This document shows positions 1 to 10,084 of a stretch of 64,000 bases of DNA, piece by piece. How positions within the stretch are numbered: the stretch's first letter is position 1; each line of letters begins with the position of its first letter. The stretch lies in assembly GCF_016599715.1 (NCBI RefSeq), contig NZ_CP067019.1:1736001-1800000 (forward strand). The letters run 5' to 3'. This stretch comes from Acinetobacter sp. CS-2. GTDB taxonomy: Bacteria > Pseudomonadota > Gammaproteobacteria > Pseudomonadales > Moraxellaceae. Position numbers and translations under genes: made by a program. A model generated the notes under the pieces. It was not told the DNA's origin. It saw nothing but the letters and a program-made list of their open reading frames with translations, and made no database searches.

Positions 1-267
1 CCTGAATCTATTGAAATTACTGAAGAATTGGTAAAAAAAGCAAAGAATATGTTTACCTCAGATATTTATGTAGGATGTACAGGATTACTCAAACCTGGCG
101 GTTCTGAAACTTCAGAAAAACCTGAGGGAACTTTTTTTTATTCAATTTTATACAAAAACAAAATATATAATTACCGATGTTTGTGTAAAGGAAAGAAAAC
201 AGAAAAATTAAATAAACTGATTCAACAAATATGTAAAAGCCTCATTAAAATTATTAAAAAAATTTAA
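1..267 (+). CDS. Hypothetical protein, 5' end outside the window
   Basis: The reading frame is open from base 1 and ends with TAA at 265-267, so the true start lies upstream. A TTG at 28 and an ATG at 49 are in frame, but neither has a Shine-Dalgarno sequence and the upstream codons look equally coding. The visible 88 residues hold a glycine/serine stretch (LLKPGGSETSEKPEG), an aromatic stretch and a very lysine-rich C-terminus (KSLIKIIKKI). I do not recognise the family. The region is AT-rich, and 210 bp of AT-rich non-coding DNA follow. Confidence 0.5.
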   Translation, partial: PESIEITEELVKKAKNMFTSDIYVGCTGLLKPGGSETSEKPEGTFFYSILYKNKIYNYRCLCKGKKTEKLNKLIQQICKSLIKIIKKI

Positions 268-479
268 TAAAATAATAATTAAAATTTAAATTTGTAAATA
301 TCAATACACCTAATAACCGATATATTTCATAGATATAATATATGATGTAATTATTATAATTACATTTAAAACATTATGTAACATCCATTTTATTTTTTAA
401 TGAAATATTCATGCTAATAATAATTGTATCTGGTTAAACAGATTTTATTAAAAATATATATTATATATGAGGTGTAGAG

Positions 480-845
480 ATGACTAATCAAAATCAACCC
501 CAACAACAAAATGATCAACAACGCCAACAGCAGCAACAGAACGACCAACAACGTCAACAGCCTGGCCAACAGCAAGGCAATATGCCTCAACAACAGCAAC
601 AAAATGATCAGCAACATCAACAGCCGGGTCAGCAGCAAGGCAATATGCCTCAACAGCAGCAACAAAATGACCAGCAACGTCAACAGTCTGGTCAGCAACA
701 ACAACCTAATCAACAGCAACAGCAAACTGGTCAGCAACAAGGTAACCCGCAACAACAGCAGCAAAATGATCAGCAACGTCAGCAAACTGGTCAACAGCAA
801 GATTTTCGACAAAATCAGAATGACCAAAATAATCAACAGCAATAA
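480..845 (+). CDS. Glutamine-rich low-complexity repeat protein
   Basis: This 121-residue protein has 70 glutamines, with Asn, Asp, Arg, Gly and Pro making up most of the rest. There is no signal peptide or membrane segment. Residues 21-62 contain two near-identical 21-residue units (63 bp each) starting NDQQ and running through PGQQQGNMPQQQQQ. The NDQQRQQ core recurs at residues 11, 21, 42, 63 and 96. GAGG about 8 bases before the ATG at 480 supports the start. Because the repeat is a multiple of three, other frames on both strands are open too. This frame is preferred because of its ribosome site, the CAA/CAG alternation and the perfect hairpin just after the stop. The composition resembles prion-like, phase-separating or adhesive proteins. 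No function is known to me. Confidence 0.75.
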   Translation: MTNQNQPQQQNDQQRQQQQQNDQQRQQPGQQQGNMPQQQQQNDQQHQQPGQQQGNMPQQQQQNDQQRQQSGQQQQPNQQQQQTGQQQGNPQQQQQNDQQRQQTGQQQDFRQNQNDQNNQQQ

Positions 846-863
846 TGCGTTGATTGAACATTA

Positions 864-895
864 AATTTCACATTTTAGAATGTGAAATTGTATTT
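864..895 (+). terminator. Hairpin after the Gln-rich gene
   Basis: Perfect 11-bp arms at 864-874 (AATTTCACATT) and 879-889 with a 4-base loop are followed by GTATTT. This is a weak rho-independent terminator or a processing hairpin, placed just after the stop at 845. Confidence 0.6.
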
Positions 896-937
896 CATTG
901 CTTGGCTATTGATTCCGAAAATTAGGAGCTACACAAA

Positions 938-1249
938 ATGACTGATCCCACTTTAGAAAATCAAAACCGTACGTCAAATAATGAGTCTGATCGGTATTGG
1001 CGTGAAAATTATTCCAGTCGACCTTATTATCAAGATTTACAGCGTGATATTCCCGATATTGATTATGACAAGGATTTATCCTCTGCTTACGAATTTGGAA
1101 GAAATACACGCTCTGAATATGGCGAAAATGCCCGTTTTGAAGACTCGGAAAATAATCTTGAAAGCAAATGGGAACAGTTTAAGGCGAACTCTCGCTTAAA
1201 GTGGCAACAAGCGAAACATGCTGTAAAAGATGCATGGGACAGAATATAA
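938..1249 (+). CDS. Conserved small hydrophilic Tyr/Trp-rich protein
   Basis: This 103-residue soluble protein has a good ribosome site (AGGAG about 10 bases before the ATG at 938). The N-terminal part carries DRYWRENYSSRPYYQ, followed by IDYDKDLSSAYEFGRNTRSEYG and a C-terminal amphipathic stretch ending WQQAKHAVKDAWDRI. The order W..NY..RPYY - YD.DYxxAYxxGxxxR - LExxWxxF - W..AKHAVxDAWxR matches, from memory, a family of uncharacterised proteobacterial proteins often seen near stress or CsbD-like genes. No catalytic residues are evident. It sits 92 bp after the Gln-rich gene, beyond its hairpin, so it is probably a separate transcript. Confidence 0.75.
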   Translation: MTDPTLENQNRTSNNESDRYWRENYSSRPYYQDLQRDIPDIDYDKDLSSAYEFGRNTRSEYGENARFEDSENNLESKWEQFKANSRLKWQQAKHAVKDAWDRI

Positions 1250-1284
1250 AGAAATGAAAATTTTCATTTAAAATCCTACTCACG

Positions 1285-1310
1285 AAAAAAGCACCCTCGG
1301 GTGCTTTTTA
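1285..1310. terminator. Bidirectional rho-independent terminator
   Basis: GCACCC-TCG-GGGTGC-like hairpin (1291-1304) with six A before and five T after it, so it can end transcripts from both sides. It serves the + strand gene ending at 1249 and the predicted minus-strand microprotein ending at 1329. Confidence 0.85.
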
Positions 1311-1328
1311 TGAAATATCTTTTTCTGA

Positions 1329-1415
1329 TTAATTAAACATTTGCCCAAATGCATAAATCACAAACATCAGCATCAGTGCAGATGATGAAGTTACAAGGAG
1401 TTCTATTGTTTTCAT
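1329..1415 (-). CDS. Predicted 28-residue single-pass membrane microprotein
   Basis: Reading the minus strand from ATG at 1415 gives 28 residues: MKTIELLVTSS, then a hydrophobic run SALMLMFVIYAF, then GQMFN and TAA. One transmembrane helix of about 17-19 residues with a short charged N-terminus is predicted. Purine-rich GAAGTGAGAGTGGG precedes the start. The stop lies 19 bp from the A/T-flanked hairpin at 1285-1310, which in this direction has a proper T-run, so the pieces look like a complete small transcription unit. The layout resembles small regulatory subunits of membrane complexes, but I cannot assign a partner. Confidence 0.45.
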   Translation of the reverse strand: MKTIELLVTSSSALMLMFVIYAFGQMFN

Positions 1416-1918
1416 AACCCACTCTCACTTCCTTATCGTGGAACTTTCTTTATACACAGATATTTTTTGTCAGACAATAACAATTATTGACATAAATGTA
1501 TCAAAAAATACTAAACATATAAATATCACATTTTAAAATCTACACTTTCTCTCATTACAAATACAACAATTCATTGCAAAATATGTCGCTTGTTTTTAAA
1601 ACATTTCCTTTATTTTAATATTTATTTATTTTTCAAAAACTTAAATCTTAAGTCTTTAACTTTTTACTTACATTTAAATATTCAGCTCATAATATATGAT
1701 TGAACTTTCCTGTTAATTTTTACTACCTATTTTTAGGGGGTTTCATGGACTCAGATTTAAATTTTTTTACAACTTGTAGACTTGCTCTCTTCTTCACTAA
1801 CTGCTGTCTAGAGATCCATCAAGAAAATATTTCCTGACTTGTTCAACAGGCAAGCTCAAGTAAAATTTTCAGGCATTAAAAAACCGCCTTAAAGACGGTT
1901 TTCGTATTGCTCTAACCC
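1416..1918. other. AT-rich intergenic region with one possible leader ORF
   Basis: Mostly AT-rich sequence. A 30-codon frame at 1745-1837 (+) begins with ATG five bases after AGGGGG, a strong ribosome-site-like run, and encodes MDSDLNFFTTCRLALFF followed by Cys-containing residues. It has no recognisable motif and may be a leader peptide or chance. Nothing else stands out. Confidence 0.3.
1876..1904 (-). terminator. Terminator of the small gene at 1919-2155
   Basis: On the minus strand the arms AACCGTC and GGCGGTT pair with one G-U wobble around a five-base loop and are followed by a T-run. It lies 15 bp after the stop of the neighbouring minus-strand gene. Confidence 0.65.
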
Positions 1919-2155
1919 TTACACCGCATTTACATGCGCATTAAGCCGGAACATTTCATTTACACCCGTATAGAAACTGCGGCCATCAAGATTCAAATCA
2001 ATTTCAATACCGGATTCAAGCAAGACTTTTTTGCCTACTTCAACCCATTTAAACCCATCACGGGTATTTTGCATTTTTTTAAAAGGAATTAACGACACAA
2101 CAATTTCACGACCATTTACCGATTTTGCAACTAAATTTTCAGTTTTATTCAACAT
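1919..2155 (-). CDS. Small hypothetical protein (78 residues)
   Basis: The product reads MLNKTENLVAKSVNGREIVV, then SLIPFKKMQNTRDGFKWVEVG and a C-terminal half rich in Gly, Asp and Asn (DLNLDGRSFYTGVNEMFRLN). It is soluble, with no signal peptide or membrane segment. Alternating hydrophobic residues suggest a small beta-rich fold. The start at 2155 has only a weak ribosome site (GGTGT). A terminator follows directly. I do not recognise the family; the codon pattern and terminator support a real gene. Confidence 0.6.
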   Translation of the reverse strand: MLNKTENLVAKSVNGREIVVSLIPFKKMQNTRDGFKWVEVGKKVLLESGIEIDLNLDGRSFYTGVNEMFRLNAHVNAV

Positions 2156-2427
2156 TTACACCAATTTTTTAATACCGATAGAAAAGCCACCATTGGCATT
2201 TCAAAATAACAACCTTAACTTGGGATCACTCGAATGAGAGGAGATTTCTCGTATACCAATTTTGAACGAGAACATTTTCATGTCAGTTTTATTGTTGAAG
2301 CTATTATAACAGAAATACTGATTTAAGTCTCATTAATATATCAGTGTTACAAATTACAATTGTATTAAAAGATTTCAGGTTTTTTACCCTATCGATCCTT
2401 ACATGTAGAAACATGCAGAAAATTACT

Positions 2428-3516
2428 TTACTGGTATACCCGCAAATAATCTGCAATCAAACGTGCTGCCCAAGATTCAGGCTGTTTAAGGCCCTCATAA
2501 AAAATACAGTGGCTGCCCTTTTTAGTGGTCACAACCACAATATTTGGCATCTTCTGAAGGGTTTCCTTATAAGGCTCCAGATTCCGGATATGACACACAG
2601 GATCATCTTCCGCATTTAAAATCATCAACGGAATTTTGACATTTTCAAATACATGAATCGGATTGGTGGCCTGATTATAGTCTTCAAAGCTGCTATAGCC
2701 TGCCAGTTCAAAATAATAAGATTGAAACTCCAATAAATTCCTGGCAGCAAGCACTTTGGGCAAGGAGGCGGTTTGTTGCCAAGTTTCGCTATAAGGGTGA
2801 ATAAAGGATTCAAATAGCTTTTTTGTCATCACTTTACTATAGAAAGGATGTACATTTTGAAAACCCAGTTCAGTGTCATAACCGGGACACAAGGCAAATG
2901 CTGCCTTAAACGGTGTTTGCTCGCCTTGTTCTCCTAAATAGCGGACCAATAGTCCTGTGCCCGCAGATGAACCAACCGCATAAAGGCTCGAATCTGGAAA
3001 TTTGCTTTCAATATATTGAATCTGTTCACGTAAATCATCAGTCGAACCAAACATGGAAATTTTTGGAACAGGCAGAGGTAAATTGGCATGGCCACGGCGC
3101 AAACATAAGGCTACACGCCATCCGGTATGTCGATGCAAGTCACGAACCAGCTCGGCCATACTTTCCGGTGTACCCATCAAGGTAGGCATCAACACAATAG
3201 TTGGGGCATCTGCGGGAACATGAAGCCCATACCAGGCAATAGCCGTGATCCCACCATCGGACATTTTCAGCTGTTCGATCGCATCATATTTAAGTTGCAC
3301 CGCTTTTTTTTTGATTAAGTCAAAATAGATCAAATGCAGATGTGTATTTGACAACCACGGCGTTGGACGGTATTTCTGTTTGAGTTGGGGCAAGACTTCA
3401 AGCATCTGTCCTGCTTCACCTTGTGGATCATAGTACAGGGTAGGTAATTCCGCACCTGTAACCTGATCGACAATCTCTTGCACCAACTGACCGATTTTAT
3501 TGACCACAAACTTCAT
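2428..3516 (-). CDS. YheT/ABHD1-3-like alpha/beta hydrolase
   Basis: This 362-residue protein has the alpha/beta hydrolase order of motifs: an oxyanion strand (TIVLMPTLMGTPESM, about 106-120), the nucleophile elbow GSSAG with Ser184 (residues 182-186), a late acidic residue in NAEDDPVC and a C-terminal His in KKGSHCIFYEG. The last motif and the overall length fit the YheT/ABHD1/ABHD3 group of esterases or lipases. GAGG lies about 10 bases before the ATG at 3516. No signal peptide is present, so it is cytoplasmic. The substrate is unknown. It is transcribed in the same direction as the NTF2-like gene at 3600-4010, 83 bp away. Confidence 0.8.
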   Translation of the reverse strand: MKFVVNKIGQLVQEIVDQVTGAELPTLYYDPQGEAGQMLEVLPQLKQKYRPTPWLSNTHLHLIYFDLIKKKAVQLKYDAIEQLKMSDGGITAIAWYGLHVPADAPTIVLMPTLMGTPESMAELVRDLHRHTGWRVALCLRRGHANLPLPVPKISMFGSTDDLREQIQYIESKFPDSSLYAVGSSAGTGLLVRYLGEQGEQTPFKAAFALCPGYDTELGFQNVHPFYSKVMTKKLFESFIHPYSETWQQTASLPKVLAARNLLEFQSYYFELAGYSSFEDYNQATNPIHVFENVKIPLMILNAEDDPVCHIRNLEPYKETLQKMPNIVVVTTKKGSHCIFYEGLKQPESWAARLIADYLRVYQ

Positions 3517-3599
3517 ATTCGGTTTACCTCAAAAATGATGTAACGCAAAATACTTAGTACATGTCATTCCATTAACAGTTCATACCTTTACTATACGCT

Positions 3600-4010
3600 T
3601 TATGCTTTAGGCATAAAAGCAGCCATACGCTGCCCCATCTGTACCGCCAATGCTTCCAGACCACTCTTCGGACGCAGCATTACTTCAAAATCAATAATTT
3701 GACCTTGTTCATTAAACTGAATCATGTCGATGCCTTTAAGTTTTTTTTCACCCACATTGGCGGAAAACTCCAGCACCACATTCATTCCATCTTCAGTATA
3801 GAATTCGCGGTGGTAGCTAAAGTTTTCAAAGATCTGGATCACATTACTCAGAATAAAAAAGACCACCTGTTTGCCCGGATAAGGGTTATATGCTACCGGT
3901 GAACGAAACACTACATCTTCAGCCAGTAATTCATTCAGAATAGACATGTCGCCTGTTTGCAGCATTTCATGCCAGCGCACAATTGCCTGTTTTGTGGTCT
4001 CGATGGTCAT
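3600..4010 (-). CDS. NTF2-like (SnoaL-type) protein
   Basis: This 136-residue protein has the NTF2-like pattern: an N-terminal helix (IVRWHEMLQTGD), then LLAEDVVFRSPVAYNPYPG, central strands (YHREFYTEDGMNVVLEFSA) and IDMIQFNEQGQIIDFEVMLRP. Such proteins are cone-shaped, with a pocket that binds small molecules or acts as an isomerase or hydrolase. The pocket residues here do not identify a reaction. AAGGAAG precedes the ATG at 4010. It lies between the YheT-like hydrolase and fadH on the same strand. A lipid or acyl substrate would be a guess. Confidence 0.75.
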   Translation of the reverse strand: MTIETTKQAIVRWHEMLQTGDMSILNELLAEDVVFRSPVAYNPYPGKQVVFFILSNVIQIFENFSYHREFYTEDGMNVVLEFSANVGEKKLKGIDMIQFNEQGQIIDFEVMLRPKSGLEALAVQMGQRMAAFMPKA

Positions 4011-4138
4011 TTTAGCTTCCTTTTTTGTTTTGGTATTTAAAAAAACTCCTCCCTGAGCAAGTTTTAAAGCATTGCCTTAAAACGAAGCGCAAGAAAGGAA
4101 GATTGGGAAGGATTAATTTTTAGCATTCATTAATAAGA

Positions 4139-4162
4139 ATCCCCCTTTTACAAAGGGGGACT
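4139..4162 (-). terminator. Hairpin after fadH
   Basis: TCCCCCTTT / AAAGGGGGA hairpin directly after the fadH stop at 4176, reading in the minus direction. It resembles the hairpin at 36494-36521, so it may belong to a dispersed Acinetobacter hairpin repeat that doubles as a terminator. Confidence 0.6.
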
Positions 4163-4175
4163 TCATTGAAAGAAA

Positions 4176-6879
<2,704 letters not shown>

Positions 6880-7014
6880 TGGACTTCTTGCATAAATACC
6901 TTTTATTTCTCTTGCGCAGACTAGAAATACATTTCAATTCAGCTCAGGGAGAAAAATAAAGAGGATGTCAGCAGTTAGAGTTATGAAAGAAGTCTAATAA
7001 GCAAGGAAACAACC

Positions 7015-7935
7015 ATGCCACATTACCTTATGCCAGATAATGAACAACTGTTTGTCCGTGATTATGGACAAGGCCAACCGGTTTTAGTTCTTTCCGGTTT
7101 GGGCATGCTGAGCTGGCAATGGCTTCCGTTTCTTTATCGGCATGCTAAAACGCATCGCTTTATTATTCCGGACTGGCGCGGCTTTGGTGGTTCGCAAGAG
7201 TGTGCCATTCCCGAAATGGATGCCATTTCCAGTCACTGGCGTGATATTGAAAGCTTGATTGAACAGCTCCAGTTAAACGATTTCGCCGTGATTGCCTATT
7301 CCATGGGTGCAACTACAGCGATGCATGGCATGTACTATGGCAACTTTGCCGAACAGATCACAGCCTATTTACATATTGACCAGACCCCTAAAATTTCGGT
7401 AGATGATAGCTGGGATTATGGTTTATTTGGTCAACAGCATCCGTTATTTATTTCTATTCTGACAGAACTATCGCAGTTGCTGGCTCAGCATCAACACATT
7501 CAATATATAAAAGACATGAATAGCCAAGCCCGCGGACAGATTGCCAAGCTCTGGCTACAGTTTATTGGCCTGCAGAACAGCAGTAAATACAGTTTAAAAG
7601 CCTTTGAATGGGTCTTAAACCAGTCGCGGTTGCAAAGTTTATTACTGCCCTCCAAGCGGGTCGACTATATGGCCTGGTATATCAACAACTATCTGTACCA
7701 TCAGGAAGATTACCGCGAAGCCCTGCAAAAATTGCAATGTCCAGTGACTTTTCTCAGTGGGACACAATCCAAGCTTTATCCGGTGGAAGGCCAAACCCTG
7801 ATTGCGCAGAGTATTGCTCATGCCAAACAAGTGCATTTTGAAAAATCTGGACATACTCCGTTGCTTACTGAACCGCTAAAGTTTGCACGAGAAATTAGTG
7901 AATTCCTGCAAGACAATGTGACTCATAAACCTTAA
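7015..7935 (+). CDS. Alpha/beta hydrolase
   Basis: This 306-residue cytoplasmic hydrolase begins at ATG 7015. Visible motifs are the oxyanion strand LVLSGLGMLSWQW, the turn DWRGFGGS (53-60), the nucleophile elbow AYSMGA with Ser96 (Ala instead of the first Gly of GxSxG) and a C-terminal His in SGHTPLLTEP. The acidic residue is probably in the TQSKLYPVEG region. The length fits the AB_hydrolase_1 group (esterases, C-C hydrolases, haloperoxidase-like). It is followed after 26 bp by the sirtuin gene on the same strand. The substrate is unknown. Confidence 0.75.
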   Translation: MPHYLMPDNEQLFVRDYGQGQPVLVLSGLGMLSWQWLPFLYRHAKTHRFIIPDWRGFGGSQECAIPEMDAISSHWRDIESLIEQLQLNDFAVIAYSMGATTAMHGMYYGNFAEQITAYLHIDQTPKISVDDSWDYGLFGQQHPLFISILTELSQLLAQHQHIQYIKDMNSQARGQIAKLWLQFIGLQNSSKYSLKAFEWVLNQSRLQSLLLPSKRVDYMAWYINNYLYHQEDYREALQKLQCPVTFLSGTQSKLYPVEGQTLIAQSIAHAKQVHFEKSGHTPLLTEPLKFAREISEFLQDNVTHKP

Positions 7936-7961
7936 ACAGCTGAATGAAATCAGGAGCCGAG

Positions 7962-8666
7962 ATGAAAAAACTGGTGGTCTTTTCGGGAGCAGGTATGAGT
8001 GCCGAAAGTGGTATCAACACATTTCGGGACAGTGATGGCTTATGGGAACAATATCGAATTGAAGACGTTGCAACACCTGAAGCATGGAAACGTGATCCAG
8101 AACTGGTCCAACGTTTCTATAACGAACGGCGTAAAAATATTCTGGCTGCCAAGCCCAATGCAGCACATCAGCTCATTGCCGAACTTGAAGATGTTTTTGA
8201 TGTACACGTCATTACCCAAAACATTGATGATCTGCATGAACGTGCTGGAAGTAGCAAGGTCATTCATCTACATGGCAATATTCGCCTGGCTAAAACTTCA
8301 GGGCCAAACTGTCAATACAGCACTGAATTCTATCCAGTCGAAGGTACTGAACTGGATCTGAACAAACACTTCTGCAAGGATGGCTATCCGCTACGTCCAC
8401 ATGTGGTCTGGTTTGGTGAGGCCGTACCTGCCTATGCCGATGCACAAGACTGCGTACAGAATGCGGATATTTTTATTGTGATTGGTACCAGTTTACAGGT
8501 TTATCCAGTGGCAGGGTTAATTCATGAAATCTCACCTGCCTGTAGCGCTTACTATATTGACCCCAAAGCTGATCAGCAGCACCTGCCCCCACAATTCCAG
8601 AAAATTGTGATGACCGCTACTCAAGGCATGCAATACCTGAAAAAAATATTGCGACAATCACGATAA
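7962..8666 (+). CDS. cobB: Sir2-family NAD-dependent protein deacylase
   Basis: It removes acyl groups from lysines using NAD+. The start is ATG 7962 (MKKLVVFSGAGMSAESG) with CAGGAG 6-8 bases before; an earlier in-frame ATG at 7944 has no ribosome site. Sirtuin motifs: GAGMSAESGINTFR (9-22), TQNIDDLHERAG (85-96), catalytic His104 in HLHGN, and GTSLQVYPVAG. Tyr53 and Arg56 (YNER) form the Y-x-x-R pair that marks class III (SIRT5/CobB-like) enzymes able to remove succinyl and malonyl groups. Only Cys117 and Cys138 remain of the usual four zinc cysteines, so the zinc site looks incomplete. It probably follows the hydrolase gene in one transcript. Confidence 0.85.
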   Translation: MKKLVVFSGAGMSAESGINTFRDSDGLWEQYRIEDVATPEAWKRDPELVQRFYNERRKNILAAKPNAAHQLIAELEDVFDVHVITQNIDDLHERAGSSKVIHLHGNIRLAKTSGPNCQYSTEFYPVEGTELDLNKHFCKDGYPLRPHVVWFGEAVPAYADAQDCVQNADIFIVIGTSLQVYPVAGLIHEISPACSAYYIDPKADQQHLPPQFQKIVMTATQGMQYLKKILRQSR

Positions 8667-8710
8667 GCCTTTCTATTGAATAACAAAACCACAAAACAGA
8701 TATTGACATA

Positions 8711-8747
8711 ATGCAACAATAAACTTTTAATCAGCTTATTGTTGCAT
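8711..8747. promoter_or_regulatory. Inverted repeat upstream of the LysR gene
   Basis: ATGCAACAATAA (8711-8722) and TTATTGTTGCAT (8736-8747) are perfect 12-bp inverted arms with a 13-bp spacer, ending 15 bp before the LysR start. The ATGCAAC/GTTGCAT half-sites equal those of the PadR operators at 6.2-6.3 kb but are spaced more widely. It could be an autoregulatory site or an RNA hairpin. Confidence 0.6.
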
Positions 8748-8762
8748 AAATGGAATTCTTAA

Positions 8763-9662
8763 ATGCTGTCTGATCTTGATGATTTTTATTGCTTTGCCTT
8801 AGTGGTCGAACATGGGGGCTTTAGTGCAGCAGAACGCGCAACCGATATTCCAAAATCAAAATTAAGCCGCCGCGTTTATAATCTGGAAGAACACTTAGGG
8901 GTGCGACTGATTCAGCGCAGTTCCCGCCATTTTGCCGTAACTGATATTGGCATGAATATTTACCGCCATGCCCAGGTCATGATGAATGCGGCACAAGCGG
9001 CTCATGATCTGGTCGATCATCTCAGCATTCAGCCGCGTGGTGTAATCAAGGTCAGTTTGCCTGTTTCAATTGCGCAAAATGAAATTGCCAAGATTTTGCC
9101 AAAATTCCTGAAAACCTATCCGGAAATTAAAGTGCAGCTCATTGTCAGTAACCGCCGTGTCGATATCATCAATGAAGGCATTGATGTGGCACTTCGGGTA
9201 CGTTCCAATCTGGATGATGACCCGAATCTGGTTTTACGCAAATTTGAAAATATCGAGCAGCACCTGTTTGCTAGCCAAGCCTATCTAAATGAATTTGGCG
9301 ACTTAAAACAGCCTGAGGATTTAAGCAATCATCAAATTCTCAGTATGTCAGATGAACATTTAGACCAATACATTATTGTGCATGATGATAAAAACCGGCA
9401 GAAAAAAATCAAGGTCAATCCTATAGTGATGGGATCTGACCTGATGATGCTGGCACAACTGGCACGACAAAATTGCGGAATTGTGTTATTGCCCGACAGC
9501 ATTGTGCAGGATCATGTTCAGAATGGTGAATTGGTACGTGTATTGCCGGACTGGAAAGCACCACATGGGATTTTCCACGCAGTTTATCCTTCACGCCGTG
9601 GCCTATTACCTGCGGTCCGTGTCTTTATCGACTATTTGGTGGAACAGCTCAGTAAGCATTAA
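8763..9662 (+). CDS. LysR-family transcriptional regulator
   Basis: This 299-residue protein has a winged helix-turn-helix at residues 1-62 (FALVVEHGGFSAAERATDIP, then KSKLSRRVYNLEEHLGVRL). A LysR effector-binding domain follows from about 90 to 295 (GVIKVSLPVSIAQNEIAKIL; the EGIDVALRVR motif is typical). The domain type fits the CrgA/DhcR-like subgroup. The ribosome site before ATG 8763 is weak. LysR regulators often control a divergent gene, but here the upstream gene (sirtuin) is co-directional, so the target may be itself or a distant gene. The inverted repeat at 8711-8747 is the obvious candidate site. Confidence 0.85.
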   Translation: MLSDLDDFYCFALVVEHGGFSAAERATDIPKSKLSRRVYNLEEHLGVRLIQRSSRHFAVTDIGMNIYRHAQVMMNAAQAAHDLVDHLSIQPRGVIKVSLPVSIAQNEIAKILPKFLKTYPEIKVQLIVSNRRVDIINEGIDVALRVRSNLDDDPNLVLRKFENIEQHLFASQAYLNEFGDLKQPEDLSNHQILSMSDEHLDQYIIVHDDKNRQKKIKVNPIVMGSDLMMLAQLARQNCGIVLLPDSIVQDHVQNGELVRVLPDWKAPHGIFHAVYPSRRGLLPAVRVFIDYLVEQLSKH

Positions 9663-10084
9663 GCTTTTATGGATCTGAGTAAAAAAAGCAATCACAGGGC
9701 TATCTTCAACCCATCGACAGAGGCCTTTTGAGTTGCTAATGAATACATTACAAAAAACCGTAAATCTTATTGTTACAAAAACATAAAATTTACTTGAGTA
9801 ATACACAAATTTAGATAAAAAAAAGCTTATCCGAGGTGGATAAGCTTATAAACTTTAAATAAGGAAAATAAGAAACTACAGCTAGAATCTATAGTTGTAT
9901 ATTACAAAGAAAAAATGTAAATATCTAATAGATAAAAGATATCAAAAAAGTATAGCAAAAACATTTTTATCTAATAAATCATAAATTTACATCTTAATAT
10001 CATAGATATTAAAACTTTATATGAACACAAAATATACAATTCTATACTAAAGTATAAAGTTGTATATTTCATTTAACTCTTCGC
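9663..10084. other. AT-rich intergenic region between convergent genes
   Basis: Very AT-rich sequence between the LysR gene and map, which converge. Apart from the hairpin at 9818-9847 no structure or coding potential was seen. Confidence 0.5.
9818..9847 (-). terminator. Strong hairpin, probable terminator of map
   Basis: Perfect 10-bp arms AAGCTTATCC (9823-9832) and GGATAAGCTT (9838-9847) with a 5-base loop. The A-run at 9817-9822 becomes a T-run when read on the minus strand, so it would end the map transcript after a long 3' untranslated region. Confidence 0.65.

Noticed and set aside
414..842. Long minus-strand frame rich in Leu opposite the Gln-rich gene
   Set aside because: It is the antisense reading of CAA/CAG repeats, has no ribosome site and ends in the AT-rich leader. 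The plus frame explains it.
511..864. Second plus-strand frame (Asn/Ser-rich) through the same repeat
   Set aside because: The repeat length is a multiple of three, so several frames stay open. It has no ribosome site and runs into the hairpin after the real gene.
1745..1837. 30-codon frame after AGGGGG
   Set aside because: A good ribosome-like site but no terminator, homology or clear target. Mentioned only in the intergenic note.
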